Origin: Acanthosepion lycidas
Lineage: Eukaryota; Mollusca; Cephalopoda; Sepiida; Sepiidae
Reading direction: 5' to 3'
Assembly (NCBI GenBank): GCA_963932145.1
Contig: OZ010571.1
Coordinates: forward strand, 111,736,505 to 111,800,504
DNA: 64,000 nt
Below, one piece after another: positions 33,271 to 46,436 of this stretch (the first letter of the stretch is position 1; each line of letters starts with the position of its first letter). The notes below the pieces were generated by a model. It was not told where the DNA came from, did no database searches, and saw only the letters and a program-made list of their open reading frames with translations. Both the position numbers and the translations under genes were made by a program.

Positions 33271-34219
33271 TCTCGCATTAGTTGAATTGAGCGACCATTG
33301 TAGTCTTGATAACTACTGAGTGACAGAATTAATCTAACCTGATGTCGTATACACTTTTAATGAGGTTGGTGTTAGTCGAGTTGTCGAATATCTTAAAGAC
33401 GTTTTTGACTAGAACGGACTATATTTTGCTAAGGACATTGCATTGTGTTCTGTTGTAGGCGTAATAGCAGAACAGATTATATGTTGGTCTGGACGTCCAT
33501 GGCGTTGGTTAAAATTTCATCGTCAAAGGAAAGGAGAAAAAGAAAACGTTGGGAAAAAGTTTTAACATAGAACTTCCCAGAGTTATGAGCTTGACATGAG
33601 CATTGTGGTGAATACGCTGTAGAAATATCCGCTCAACAGATTTACATATGAAAGACGACCATCAGTTGCAATGAAGGCAAACTCAGCTGCCGACAGGGAA
33701 AAGTACTGACCGTAGTTCTATTTGTAGAAAATCTTCTCTCTTTTCCCTTGGAATACACATATCAGACTATTTTTTTTTACATTTTTTTACAGCAGGATTG
33801 TTTAACTCATCTTTGTCGTCATTAACACAAAGTTAGTCCTTTTTAATCTTCTGTATTCTTCAGATACCTGTTCATCAGGGTAGCCTTCAGGGAATTTCGG
33901 ACTGAAAAATTGATTGAATTTACGATGGTAATTAATTCTCGCTTCGATGTCTATGTTGACCGAGGGATCTTTTGTCTTCTTATTTTTTCTGTACTATTTA
34001 GTTATTGTTAGAAATAAATCTGCAATATATTGCATGCATTGAACTGACACTTACAATGCCGCTATAGCCACAACCAACACCTTAATGCATTAGGCTGTTG
34101 AGAAAATCGTGTTGCGTACAAGCAAGTCAGAGTCCAGGTTTGTGTGTCTGTATTTCTGCAGCAATTAAATCATTCTCAGTAGTCCATGTTGACACTGCTG
34201 TGGTAACATTTGCTATGAT
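33271..34219. other. No gene recognised
   Basis: Some basic frames exist but none match a family block. Confidence 0.4.
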
Positions 34220-34262
34220 CTGTGTGGTTTCCGTCTGCTGCATCAACAGTAGAGACATATTC
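34220..34262 (+). repeat. Direct repeat R1, left copy
   Basis: TTTCCGTCTGCTGCATCAAC and CAGTAGAGACATATTC recur at 34685-34724 with one change. Together they bracket the LINE piece at 34290-34684. Confidence 0.85.
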
Positions 34263-34289
34263 TTATTTCTATACCACCGAGAACATACA

Positions 34290-34684
34290 AACAATTAGAA
34301 AAAAAATTCTGGAATACATAATAGGAAAAAGGTTTTGAGGTAACATGTTACCGCACCCTGTCATTTTTACCATCTATCGATGGTAAAAATGACAGTGTGG
34401 GGTAGCATGTTACTAACCTTATAAGTTTAAGTGAATAGGTATGAGAACGGGGAGTCGGCGGGATGGAAAAAAAAAGACATACATTTCTAAGAATTTCAAG
34501 GGATAGTAGGTGTCAAAGTGTCATGGACGCTAGCTTTCTGAAGGGACACGCCGCATAGCGAAGTCATATTTACTTCATTTTTTAGTTTTACTAAGTCCAG
34601 AACATGAATTAAGATCACAAGATTTACAAAATCGGTCCGTCAAAAAAAGAATGGGAATTAAACTTATTCTTTATTAATGAAATA
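34290..34684 (+). mobile_element. LINE 3' end containing an internal hairpin (copy 1)
   Basis: Homologous along its length to 36560-36915. The reading corresponding to the LINE C-terminal domain is EYIIGKR... at the start. After the hairpin come RGVGGMEKK, then FLRISRDSR and SVMDASFLKGH, that is the GKRxRGR, KLWRAMI and ANVLKGHG end blocks. An inverted duplication (34340-34413) replaces part of the normal sequence. Flanked by direct repeat R1. Confidence 0.7.
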
Positions 34685-34724
34685 TGGTTTCCGTCAGCTG
34701 CATCAACAGTAGAGACATATTCAT
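34685..34724 (+). repeat. Direct repeat R1, right copy
   Basis: Second copy of the 34220-34262 repeat. Confidence 0.85.
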
Positions 34725-36419
34725 AGTCCTGTACAACTCAGGACATGCAAACGGTTCTAACTGAAATAAAAGCATGTGTTTTTCCATGTCCTAAATAATA
34801 GTTGAAATGAAAAGCTTCATTAAAGTCAATCATATTGCTACATGGGTCAACGACTAAAGATCAGACGTAGACATTCCAGTGTCATGAGTGTTTCTACGTA
34901 TAAATGAGACCCAAAGACGTTTCGAATTTCCACGGAATATCTACTACACATTCTGTTCTCGAATGTGCGGTTAGTGTAATGGGTGTCGTCTCCGAAGAGG
35001 ATATCGTCTTGCCGAGTTCGAATTCCAATTGAGTTCGTTATATTTATTTTCGCACTATATCATTGGAAAAAAAAAACTATCAGTGCATTTCTTCTTCCCT
35101 AGCTATGGGTTAAATTGCAGCGTAGTCTCGGATATTTAGTCATAGTTGGTAAACCGTTTCAGAGATGTACAATTATGAATTCAAAACCCAATCACAAAAT
35201 ATGATTGGAAACGGAGTGCAGATGATACGCGCCTGTAAAAGAAAATAACGAAAAAAAAAATACAATAGATTTTAACACCTATGGAAAATCCCACTGAACA
35301 AAATACTGTAGGCACCAGTGGGCATTGGGCCTAAGAAAGGTGGACGGATTCTGTTCTCATTTTGTTCACTGATAAAAATTCGCACCGTACATCATGGTGC
35401 TGCAATATTATTGTTGGTCTCTGTATATCATTTTATTTGCTGGTTTTGATAAAAATCTCAGTTAGATTCTGATTATGAAAAACTTACGTGTGTTCTATTT
35501 TTTAATATTGTTTCCTAGTTTTCTGTTTCTGTTTATGGTATTTAAATAAATGATGTACTGCCTATCAAGACAGCAAGTGCTTATTCCAGGTTCTGCTTGG
35601 TTTAGACTTTCATAATGAAGATAAGTTGCCTGTTTTACCAGCGTGACTCAGCCAAATATTGGACAATTAAGCAATCAGTTATATGAGAAAATTAACTAAT
35701 GTATGTGCGTGCTGGTATATCTGCGTGTGTATTAACAAACACCAGTGTCGCGGAAGTTGGCGTAGATTCATTCATTCATTCAGGTTTAACTTTCTGTCTC
35801 AAACAGGAAAAAAAAACTAATTGTTTTCTATCGAGTTATAACTTTTCATGAGGAACACAATTCATATTTGCTAAGACACCATCATTTTTGTCTATTCAAA
35901 GAAACAATCGCTAAATTAATCAATTGTATGATCCTACACATTCAGAAAATATCATTGAATCTTCTGAATGTATATTAATTGCACTATAATTATTATGTAA
36001 CCGGAAAAAACTAAAGTATGTTCGAGGACACATTCATGTTATCACCTAGCAAAATGAAATTAATGATTTGACTTTTAATCAATAATTTTAGAGAATAAAT
36101 TCGGAAATATGTAACGAAACGAAAAACTAATCAAAACAATAATAAAAAAAAAAATCTGTAATTTTTTAAGAAAGTAGCTTAATATAAGATAATAGTTAAA
36201 AATGTCGAAATTTTAATTACCGGTTAAATAATACCTATACTGGTTTCTATATAATAGGTGTGTCTAAGTCTCTTAAGAAAGGATGGAAAATTTAATATCA
36301 AAATCGGAACACGCATTGGAATAGCAAATATGTCTTCCCCACAAAATAAACAAAATACTTATAGACAGCTACATTTAGTTAGCAATATATGTAAATATAG
36401 TCAAATATCGTTCAATATC
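34725..36419. other. No gene recognised, one tRNA-like patch
   Basis: Apart from the tRNA-like segment at 34965-35036, nothing assignable. Confidence 0.4.
34965..35036 (+). repeat. tRNA-like sequence (SINE head or tRNA relic)
   Basis: TAGTGTAATGG (34972-34982) fits the pol III A box, and GTTCGAATTCC, about 35 bases on, is a B box with one inserted base. Arms do not close into a clean cloverleaf, so this is a relic or SINE head, not an active gene. Confidence 0.4.
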
Positions 36420-36424
36420 AGCCC

Positions 36425-36915
36425 TTCTCTGTGGTAATGATTGCTGGAAAATGTCTTCACAAAGAGATTAGAAGCAACAAGAATGAAGTAATACCATGGG
36501 CGGGTCGTGTAAACAGTTTTAAAAGAAAGGAAAACAAAAGAGACACTTATACTCAGAATCAGAAATTTCTGGAATACATAATGGGAAAGGAGTTTTTGGA
36601 AAATTTGACACACACAGGATCTATCGACGGTAAAAAGGACAGGGCGCGGTAGTAGATTACTGAGAAGTTTAATTGAATGTGTATAAGACCGTGGAGTCGA
36701 CGGGATAGAAAAAAAAAAAGAGAAACATTCCTAAGGTTTTCAAGGGACAGGAAGTGGCGGAGTGTCATAGACGCCAGCTTCCTGAAGGGAAGAAATGTCA
36801 TATTTACTTTATTTCTTAGTTCTACTAAATACAGAACATGAATTAAGATCACAAGATTTACAAAATCGATCCGTCAAAAGAAGATTGGGAATTAAACTTA
36901 TTCTTTATTATTGAA
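36425..36915 (+). mobile_element. LINE 3' end (copy 2)
   Basis: One frame reads FLEYIMGKEFLENLTHTGSI and DGKKDRAR (family LGHIMRKExLENLxLTGxIEGKRxRGR). After a stop and frame change come RGVDGIEKK, then FLRFSRDRKWRSVIDASFLKG (family LLRATRDRKLWRAMIAxVLKG). The following 3' region to about 36915 (ACAGAACATGAATTAAGATC, GGGAATTAAACTTATTCTTT) is shared with 34605-34684 and is the common 3' untranslated end. Confidence 0.8.
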
Positions 36916-38017
36916 ATATCTTTAAACGTTTAGACGAGTGAATAACGTCAATGAAGGGTGAAATAAGTGCCTGCTGGAGGCGACGTGTCTGCTTTTGTTT
37001 TCTTCAATTCAACTCTGATTTAATGGCTCTGCTCATTGTAACCTTTTATCACTTCAATCATATTTTATAAGACGTTGTTTGAAAATTTATTTTCGCTTAT
37101 CTCACGATAAAATTGTATTGGATGGAGTCCAACAGTATGAATTCAATCCTCAACGCATTAATTAATGTAGTGTTACTTGAAAACGAAAGGACTTGTGTAA
37201 TTGTTTAGTCTCATTGTTAATCTATTCTCCACAAGTAAGGTGATAACATGACTAAGAAGCAAAAGGCTACTGGAAGTGAAAGAAAGAGAAGGAAAATATT
37301 TGAGAAGTAACCGGAAACCGGATAAAAGTACACATTTCAGAGTTTTGGTGGAGACGTTATAAGTGAAATTACAAAGCAACCGGAAACGTAACCTTAAACA
37401 AGAAATAAAAACGGGATAAACCTCGATTTCAGTTCAAACGTCTAGGAAGGAGTATGAACCGGACGATTGGTGATCCTAATGTAGTAAACATTAGGTCTGT
37501 GTAAATATTTCCAGCATACAACAAATTTACAAACTCAGTGTTCATTTCTTCTTTTTCAGAAAATACAACGCCGGAAAATTTTACACAAACTAAATAAATT
37601 TTATAAACGAATGTGTAACATCGAGGAATTTAGTTATATTTGCCATCATCAAAACTTTTTTATCAATTAATAAGAGAACATTTTAATTTACAAATCTGCA
37701 TGGAATTTACTTACACTAATGACGACCAGGAAGTAATTTGTAGTTATTAACAACTCAAAAATAACATTATCCTATAAGTACTGAAGAGTTACACCTGAAG
37801 ATTAAAACCTTCAAGTCTAGTCTGACTAGAATACTTGGCAAGTTGTACGTATTGTGAAATTTAGTGAAAAGGAGAGTAATTATTTCAATTAGCAAAAATC
37901 AGGTTTTATTGGAAGAGGACGGGAAATACCAAGTCTACTGGTATAGGATTTTCAGTTAATAGTAAGTCTACTTGTAACGTTGTATAGTCTACCGTATATC
38001 TTGGTTAGAATATAGAT
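36916..38017. other. No gene recognised
   Basis: Nothing assignable. Confidence 0.4.
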
Positions 38018-38185
38018 TGTACACAATGTGGAACAAACCTCCAAGAGGTTGCTTCACTGACAATCATCTTGATCTCTATAAGTCCATGGTCAACTGTTAT
38101 ATATCATATAGGTACGCCAGAGTTTCAATTCTTAATCACTCCTTTCTAAGTAATTCTCTACCGTGAGTGACCCTTGGGCCTTCTT
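38018..38185 (+). mobile_element. Jockey-like LINE 3'-end scrap
   Basis: Plus-strand reading YTMWNKPPRGCFTDNHLDLY, then KSMVNCYIS, then VTLGPS. It matches the LWNxLPRGCFPDxYxLNLFKSRVNRYLS terminal block of the Jockey-like family seen at 25.9 and 60.7 kb. Only the last roughly 50 codons remain. Confidence 0.65.
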
Positions 38186-38772
38186 TTAGATGAACTAAGA
38201 GTATATAAAAATAATTTCTACTCTTATTAAGTCATATTTATTTTCCAAAAGAACAACAACCGATAATTGACAATAATAAGGCGCTGAAAAGAGTGGAGGT
38301 CCATTTTGATTAATTTGATGGGCATTTTTCAATTCAAATGCAAGGTAAATAAAATTTTGATAGTGAACTGTATGAAAATTCTGGAATATTAAAGATTCAT
38401 ATACGAGGCAAAATGTCAGTGGTAGACAAATATATGAAGGCAACATTTCTAAAGTGAAGGAAGTTCTTAAGACTAACGAAGTTAAGTTAAAAAATCGAGT
38501 ATTTTTTCTTATTTAAATCACAATTAAAAAGCATTCTAAATTACTCGCCATGTATCAGTGATGAATATATAAATCCATATGATTTGGTTGACTGGAATGT
38601 TTCGATTTACATATTTAAACGACGACATCGTTGTTAGGTAAAGATTAACCGTGCTTCCGTGGGGGTTGCTTGCTGTCATTATCCCCGTGATTTCAAATTC
38701 TTGCTTATTCCTCTTTTAAGTTTTGTCAAATGTTCTTGTTGATTATTACCTTCTCTATCGCAATCTGTCGAC

Positions 38773-38806
<34 letters not shown>

Positions 38807-39463
38807 GTTCACTATGTGACGCTAGTCGAGAAAGACATTCTAATCAATTTATTTGGGATTAATTCTTGTTTGCGAATCGTTTTTGTTAATGGCTTTCATG
38901 GGACGTGTAGAGATCCCAAAATATTGTTACTAAGAATATTTTGATATGGATATGACGAATAAACACTACTATACATTTCTAAGTTGAGTTTTTAATTTAT
39001 GTGAGCATTTATTTCAAAATCTATGGTTTTTCGACCCAAATAGGGATGATGATTATAACATAATCTCTGTAAGCTCTTTTAGAAATACAAAAGTGCAATT
39101 TCTTACATATATTTGAAATTTGCATACATACCTTTGAGCGTATAACTTACCACAACAATGATATTAGTTAGATTTTCAATTTTTAATTATTTACAGAATT
39201 CCTGCTGTAATTAAACAATATTACTTAATAACTTCTATGTCTTTCCTTAGTATATAAACTAGTGGAATTCTTTTGTACATATCTATGTATCTAGGTAGTT
39301 ATCATCGTGTACATGCATTTTTTTAATTAATCACGCAAACCCACGCACACTTACACGTATTTATATATATATAAATTTATATCCTGTGTCTGTTGATTAG
39401 TTTGTTAACGAACTTCTAAGGTTTTGGAGACCCCATAACCAGATATATTCTGAAACATCATTA
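38186..39463. other. No gene recognised
   Basis: Contains the ATCT array at 38773-38806. Otherwise nothing assignable. Confidence 0.4.
38773..38806. repeat. (ATCT)n microsatellite
   Basis: Tetranucleotide array, about eight units. Confidence 0.96.
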
Positions 39464-40060
39464 CCCAAGGCACTTGAATCAGCATATTTGATTTTGATCA
39501 AAGGGGCCCCCGGGAGCACAACCACCACTCAATATTTTTTAATCTTTAATATAAATTAAATTTACATTTAATCAAGGGAATGACTCCTTGGGTACTTGGA
39601 TAAGTATATTTCATTTTGGTCAAAAGGTGTCCCCAGGGGTGGGCAGGGAAACCCCACTGAATATATTTTCCCTTTGATTAAATTAAATTTTAATAAGGGA
39701 ATGGCTCCTATCCAGAATATAGAAGGAGAAAGCCAGAATATTGAGGTCACATCGGCTAGATTAAAATGAGAGAATATAGACATCAAATCAACGGGTAGTG
39801 CCTTACAATACATATTTGAAGCGATAATTCAACTGTCATATCCCTGTTGACATCTGCTTATCAATTCATCAATCAAGTATTGCATCAAATACATATCAAA
39901 GGGGTCAGGCCAAGCTGTTTTTGCACACCCATCACTAAAAATCTTTTTTCCTTTGATTTAAATTAAATTCAAACTTGAACAAGGAAATGTCTCCTATCGA
40001 AAATACAGAACGAGAAAGCCAGAAGATGAAGGTCACATCGGCAAGATCATTGAGTGCTAA
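39464..40060 (+). repeat. Degenerate satellite-like tandem block
   Basis: Three diverged units share ATCAAAGGGG-type starts (near 39497, weak near 39617, and 39894), then TTTGATTAAATTAAATTT-type middles (39548, 39672, 39955). The last two also share the ending AGAATATAGAAGGAGAAAG, AGCCAGAATATTGAGGTCAC (39715-39755) and its counterpart (40003-40042). Spacing is irregular (about 125-290 bp). No coding frame crosses it. Confidence 0.6.
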
Positions 40061-40160
40061 TGAAATGCGTCATTGTTCTCCACAAATTATAACAACGATT
40101 TAAAAACAATCATAATTTTCTCATAAAAAATGAATGAAACGCAGCGAGGCGCGGGTAATT

Positions 40161-40162
<2 letters not shown>

Positions 40163-40219
<57 letters not shown>

Positions 40220-40233
40220 TGTGTGTGTATGCG
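40163..40233. repeat. (TA)n/(TG)n microsatellite
   Basis: TA to 40216, then TG. Confidence 0.96.
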
Positions 40234-43200
40234 TATTGAGCCGGATTGAGAAAAAAAAGTGATCATTTCCGTTCCCATATCTGTTCTATGCACATATTCC
40301 CAGATTTATATTTCTAATACCCGTGGCTTTCTATTGGCTGTTTAGTCGCAACCGTTCAATAAAATACTTCGTAATTCCTGAGATTTTCCTGATATTCCAG
40401 ATGAATGTTTACTAGTCATAAAGTTTTCAAAAACTATATGTCTGTTCGTGTGTGCGTGCGGGTGTGCATGTTTAATTACATGCCTATATCAAAATGAATG
40501 AGAAACATTTATATTCAAATCAAGGACTTTTATTTAATTTCCCAAATATCATAAAATTGTTTGGAAAAAAATAACATTTAGTGGAATAATCGTTAGTTAA
40601 TTAATGATATTTTTCACAGGCATTACGCTTTTATAAATATTATAAATCTCTATGAAACTCGTTTTCGCTTTTTAAATAACAACTAGTGAACACAGACAGA
40701 AGTACATTTTGTAGAAAGGATGTTTTATTTCTGAAGTAATAAATGAATTATCGCGTACGGCAGAAGCTTTGCATGAATAGTTTCTATTAACATCCCAAGA
40801 AGATAAATTTCTGATCGTCAATGTCGATTTGGACACGATGCAAAAGGTTTATTTTCTTCATTATTGATTTGAATGAGAGAGCAATTTTCAACTGAATGTT
40901 CAATGTTTAAATCTGGTGATACATCTGCTTCCCATTGACGGTGACCAAGAATATATCCCACTATTAAATACGACAGATCCTATGTCTGTAGTATAGAAGG
41001 GATCTGAGATTATTGTAATCGAACTCCGGAGAGCGGATTTTGAATGACAGTGGAATTTGTTGTTTCCGCATACGAGCAAAAACAATTTGGAAAAGTATGA
41101 ATCTAACCCCTTCCACAGCTATGGGTTATATAGCAGGACTTTTATCTAGAAAGATCATTTTTATTCTTTAAAAAAAATTATTAACTCGCAAAAAACATGA
41201 ACTATTATTTTCACAATAAAAAATATACTTCGGCTTTAAATAAACAGTAAAAAGTTCATGCGTCTTAAAAAAAATGATCAATCAATCACTATCTAGAAGA
41301 CGAGACATTTTGAATTGAAGATGATGTCATTTCTTTTGCGTTTTAAGAGCCAAATGAATATTTCTTAGTGCTTACCCCTGTATTCGATTTCAAATATGAA
41401 GAAAGATTGTCTGCTGACGTTCATCTTTATACATCAGTGCTTATATATATAGTTTAATATATATGTTGTTTTAATCATAGACAGTTTTATTGATTTATTC
41501 ATAGACAAGTGTGTAATATTATGTTTTCGTGAGACTTAGGAGAATGGGTTTTCGTCCTTCTCACAGTGAGAAGAAAGCTGAATGATAAACACGCCAATCG
41601 TCACGTTTCTTTTTCTCTTTCATCAATAACTTATCAATATCAAGAAATCTGAAAAGTGTTAACAGTGTCACAGCAATTTTCATGGCAAAGTCACTTCCAT
41701 TATATATTATCTTCCATTATATATTATCTTTCCTTCTTAAATTAGTACTAAGTGCTGCCTTCCTGTTCTTCTCTGGATCACAAGGCTACGCGATAGATAG
41801 CATTAACGAAAAGACTATATTTTTTTTCTTACTGGTTTTTATTTGCAGAGGTGGGGAGATAGGATGGGAAAGAAGTGCTAAGTGAACGCATGTCGCTCGT
41901 TGGCTTAACGTCCCTCCGTGTATGGCCTTAGCCTGTCTTTCGATCCTGGGTCTGGGAAGCGCATCAAAATTCTTGCAGTTCTCTCTTGAATTCGCGCTTT
42001 TTTAGACTTATGACCAAAGCCTTGAAAAATACAATCCATTACTGTCAGAATACCTGCGAAGTATTCTGGCTAGTCGCTGATCATCCTAGGCCTTGCCTTC
42101 GTATTCTGTAAAATTGCTTCCCCTTTTCCTTTTTTTTTTCAAACTACATAGTTATATGTATTTTAAATCATTGTCAAGTGTCACTTCTGGCTTATTCGTC
42201 CCTGTCTGAATATGCCTCCAGAACAATTGCCATATACATAGGGTCAAATGAAAGAAATATTATAAAGCATAACAAAACAGGTATTGCACAATAATGAAAA
42301 CATGACACTTATTCCACCAACAACCGCATAAACGCATAAAGTGGAAACACCACATCCGGATTATCCCGGATGTTGGTATCCTCAATATCCAGCAAAGTCG
42401 ATTTCTCGCGTTGGGTCGTATTATGAAACTGATTCTCGTGGCGTATCATTCTTCATGACACCTGTTGCCCAAACACAAAATAAAATTTTTCAAAGCCAAG
42501 CTTGTGGCTGTTAAATGTTTTCGTTTCTTATTTATTTATTTACTGCTTCGAGGCATGGGTAATTTAAAATGTCTCATTTCTATCATTATATCTACTATTT
42601 CAACAACTCTGAAATGGATACTAGTTATTTAAGTATGATCCACAAAAAATGTATGCATATATTTTCATAATTACTCCTTTTGCATTGCTTATTATGGACA
42701 TATCTTCTCTTTTGAATTCTATATCATTTGTTCTTTATTTCAAAAATACACTGAACATATCTCCTCTCGCGCACAAAACACAGATTTTTTTCTAGAATGC
42801 CATGTTCTTTCAAGATGTAGTCGATTATAACTATCCAATGGAACCATTTTGTTTTATTATTTGGCCATGCATTCTTGCGCAAGACGTTATTTTCTCATTA
42901 TCTTCTCCACATTATTGAATTCAGAGCATTCTTACCCCCTGGAATAGCTGCTACCGAAGACGAGAGAACACAGTAAATTTAACCCATATCTAGTGGAAAT
43001 AAGAGATGATGGATTTCACGAGTGTGCTTGTGCAAAATAAAACATAACGGATAAGATTAGAAAATGAGCTCGAATCGACGAATATTTTTCTCTCCTGATA
43101 AATTATTTCATTTAATATAACATTTTTGACATTAGATTTCATTTTGTACAATAATATTAGGTTACCTTGAATTATTTTCGTTTTTTTTTAATTTATTTTA

Positions 43201-45453
43201 TTCTATATTAAATAAAATTGACTTTTGTTTTGTTGAATTATATTATTTCAAATTTCTTCTTGCCACTTATCCAGTACCTTTTCGATATTTTTGAGTAAAA
43301 TTCCGCAGGTTTTACAAAAAAAGTCCTCAAAGAACTCTTGAATTTGCTTTTTACTGGGGAAAATTATTTTCCAGTGAAAAGCAAATTCAAGAAGCATTTT
43401 ACAGTGATCAAGAAATGAAATAATCGTTTTGCGCAAGGTCAGATTAATATGGCGTATTGGGTAGAACTGACCTAACGCATTCCAATATTTTTCCTTGTAG
43501 TATGAATTCTGTATATAGATTTGCGTTGTCATTTCGCGAAGAATGTTTTGCCTTTAATTCAGAGTGTACGCTGGCACTTTTTGGCAAAAATTAAGGCATA
43601 TCAGTGTCTTTCAAATTTATTCTTAACTCTAACATATGACGACTAGTTACGATATTTCATTTATTATTATAATTGATTACCTAAAACGGAAATACCTTAT
43701 GGCTCAACATCATTTATTCAGACACTTTCTACTGATTCGAGTTTGGAGAATATGTGATCTGCAGAATTGACATAAATTGTAATTTAGGCACAACGTATTA
43801 GAAATATAACATATCATGGATATAAAATTCTAAGTCTATGCCTCTAAAATTAGATTGCTAATAATATTATAGCTTTGTCATTGAAAACGCACGGTTTTAA
43901 ATTGTGAGACATGAGAGTAGTGTACCAAACTGTCGTATGAAGAGGCATAAGGTTTGACATGACTTGATGATGTATTGCACATTCCCTCAGAAATATAATT
44001 GACAACTCAACAGAAATCAGAAATACCATAAAACCTGGCAATTTTGATGCCCAAAATGTTAAGTTCTAAACTATTTGAACGAAACAAAGTAAACAAGTAA
44101 TATTGTTTACAAGATCTCTCCAAATACTGACAAGAAAAGAAGAAAAATTTCCAGCACTTTCTTTGTTGTATCACTAAATTTGCAGCAGCTTTACAACAAC
44201 TTTATCATTTTTGATTTTCAATTAGCATAAAACCGTGCTGTGATCATTGTATATTATTTCTGAATAAATGAATTTCAACAATGACAAGCTTATTCTTGAG
44301 ATTATAAGGCGTCTTTTCATTCATTATTTTTGAACTTGGGGAAAAAAAGACGATTAGTGTTTTATTGGAAAATCAACTCAGTGTGAGGCATTTTATCCTT
44401 TTCTTCACCCAATACAATGTCTAAGACCAACTGCATAAATGGAGGAAGTAAGAAAAACATATGATGAGGATATGTAGGATATATAAGTGTTGGTCATAAA
44501 CTTGACGTAATCGGGGAAGCATCAACTTAGGAATTGGTTCCACAAAGGAATAGTTCTGGGGAATACGCTGTCCCTGTGGAAGGTCCTATTTTCCAATGAA
44601 ATAAAAAGCGAATGAGGATGCTTTGATACTACGTACGTGGCATGACGGGTTCTAGCTGTGAAGGTCTGAACTGGTGAAAAAAGGAATTTAGCTCGTCTGG
44701 ATATATGTCTTGGAAATAGGTATTAGGAAAATATGGAGACAACAAGGACCTTGAAATAAATGTGAAATTCTTAGCCACATACTGCAATTTAGAGGATAAT
44801 TTAATAGTTTAATCAAAAGAATTGTGGCTAGTATTTTTATATAATTTCCCTTCTTTGTTAATCCAATTTTTATCAAGGTCACTGTAAGAATACCTCATTT
44901 TACCATTTTCCTCCTACTTCGACAGCTACAGTAAGTTATGTAATTGATATTATTATCATATATACTTTTTCAGAAAAAACTACAATGCACACATATGCGT
45001 GTAATATCTTTCATGAGTTCATTTTATGAATATTACCAACACAAGAAATCGTAGATAACGAACATATGCTGCCAATAAAGTAAAAATTAAGAAAAGTAAG
45101 TATTTAGACAGAAGAACCAAGGTCAAGGGTTGGGGAAGATATGGAATACGATGTTTGCAATTGTGCCCAATAAACCTTCGGAATGAAGACTGGATTATTT
45201 AGAAATCGAAAGAAGATTTCGGTGTAAAGACCAGGTTTTAGCTGTGGCCTGCCAGAATACAGAGAAAGATGCTAGATATTTGATGAGAATTGCTTTCAGT
45301 CATGGCAACTGTCATTTGGTGTGAGCATATCACAGGCCGAGTTTCCTAATACTATTTTCGAAAAAGAAATGTAGCCATCCAAATGATAGCTTGTCTAAAT
45401 TCCTTTTATCTCTAGTAACGTCCATCAGATATTTTTATATGATACTGCTAAAG
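40234..45453. other. No gene recognised (5.2 kb)
   Basis: Only small structures: a 17-bp tandem duplication near 41697-41731 and the perfect hairpin at 43337-43391. Frames at 41682-41885, 43248-43532 and 44688-44882 have no family motifs. Confidence 0.4.
43337..43391. repeat. Isolated 55-bp hairpin
   Basis: CTTGAATTTGCTTTTTACTG pairs with the complement ending in AAGCAAATTCAAG around a TTA-centred loop. About 24 of 26 positions pair. No TA/TTA-type target signature was obvious. Confidence 0.85.
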
Positions 45454-45478
45454 ATCTATCTATCTATCTATCTATCTA

Positions 45479-45542
<64 letters not shown>
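45454..45542. repeat. (ATCT)n/(TA)n microsatellite
   Basis: ATCT units merge into a TA array. Abuts the left end of the Penelope-like element. Confidence 0.96.
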
Positions 45543-45543
<1 letters not shown>

Positions 45544-45669
45544 TTCATTAAAAACGACAGACAGGATACTACGGTGAAGCTTCTTATTTAATTTTTCTTG
45601 TGTTCGAACAAGAGCTTTCTTTTCTGGACAAAGGGTGTGTAAGAAATGTCCAAATGTTTTATATTTCCG

Positions 45670-45703
45670 AGCGTTTTCGGCTATACCTTTAGCCATTATC
45701 AAG
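45670..45703 (-). ncRNA. Hammerhead-like motif, degenerate
   Basis: Minus strand: TTGATAA, stem GGCTA/TAGCC with a 6-base loop, then GAAA. The first core box departs from CTGATGA at two positions, so activity is doubtful. Its mirror copy is at 46437-46460. Confidence 0.45.
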
Positions 45704-46436
45704 GATGATTCGGTTTTTCAGCTTAATTAAGTGTGTGCGCTATGTGTATGTCTTAGTGTGTGGTAGGGATGTTTTTTAGACTATTTCTCCCCAAAGCAAT
45801 TAATAACGAAAAATCACATATTACAATCACATTTATTGATAAAAACAAATGCATATTAATTACAAACAAGACGAATCTTCTCTAAGGCATATTATAAAGA
45901 AATATATTACTCCAATTGACCCGAATAAAAAAATCAAATTAATTATCTATTATAAAAAATTTAAGACAGCTAACCTTATCCTCAAAAATAACAACACCCC
46001 AGCTAAGTCAAAATAACAAAGAACGAACATTATCTATGATTTCAAATGCCCCTTAAGGAACTGTGTTCCTGATTAGACTCATAAATAATTACATCGGTTA
46101 CACAACTACATGCTTATCCAGACGTCTTACATTACACCTATCTGATCACAGCTCCATTGTAACCCATTTAAACACACACACAAATTTACCAGACTCCATT
46201 AGAAACATACTAGGAGAAAACACAAATATATTAACTGCTTCCACCTGAAAAAAAAAGAAGGTTAAAAATAATGGAAGCTTTAATAATAAAAAAGAAAAAA
46301 GCCAGTTCTTAACAATATTAACTACGAACAAAGCCACAATGTGCTAACCGTATTCGGAAATTAAAAACCTCTCTACCACTCACTAAGACATACACAGAAC
46401 GCACACATTCAAGTAAACTGAAAAATCGAATCCTCC

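Noticed and set aside
39464-40060. Repeat-spacer pattern, considered as CRISPR-like
   Set aside because: Units are diverged and irregularly spaced, and the sequence context is plainly eukaryotic repeat DNA.
41682-41885. Frame with signal-peptide-like start
   Set aside because: The hydrophobic part is produced by a 17-bp AT-rich tandem duplication. No mature-protein motif follows.
41890-41975. TTTCGATCCTGGG as a possible pol III B box of a tRNA or SINE
   Set aside because: No A box or arm pairing could be found at the proper distance.
43248-43532. 94-residue minus-strand frame
   Set aside because: Part of it is encoded by the two arms of the 43337-43391 hairpin, and no family motif is present.
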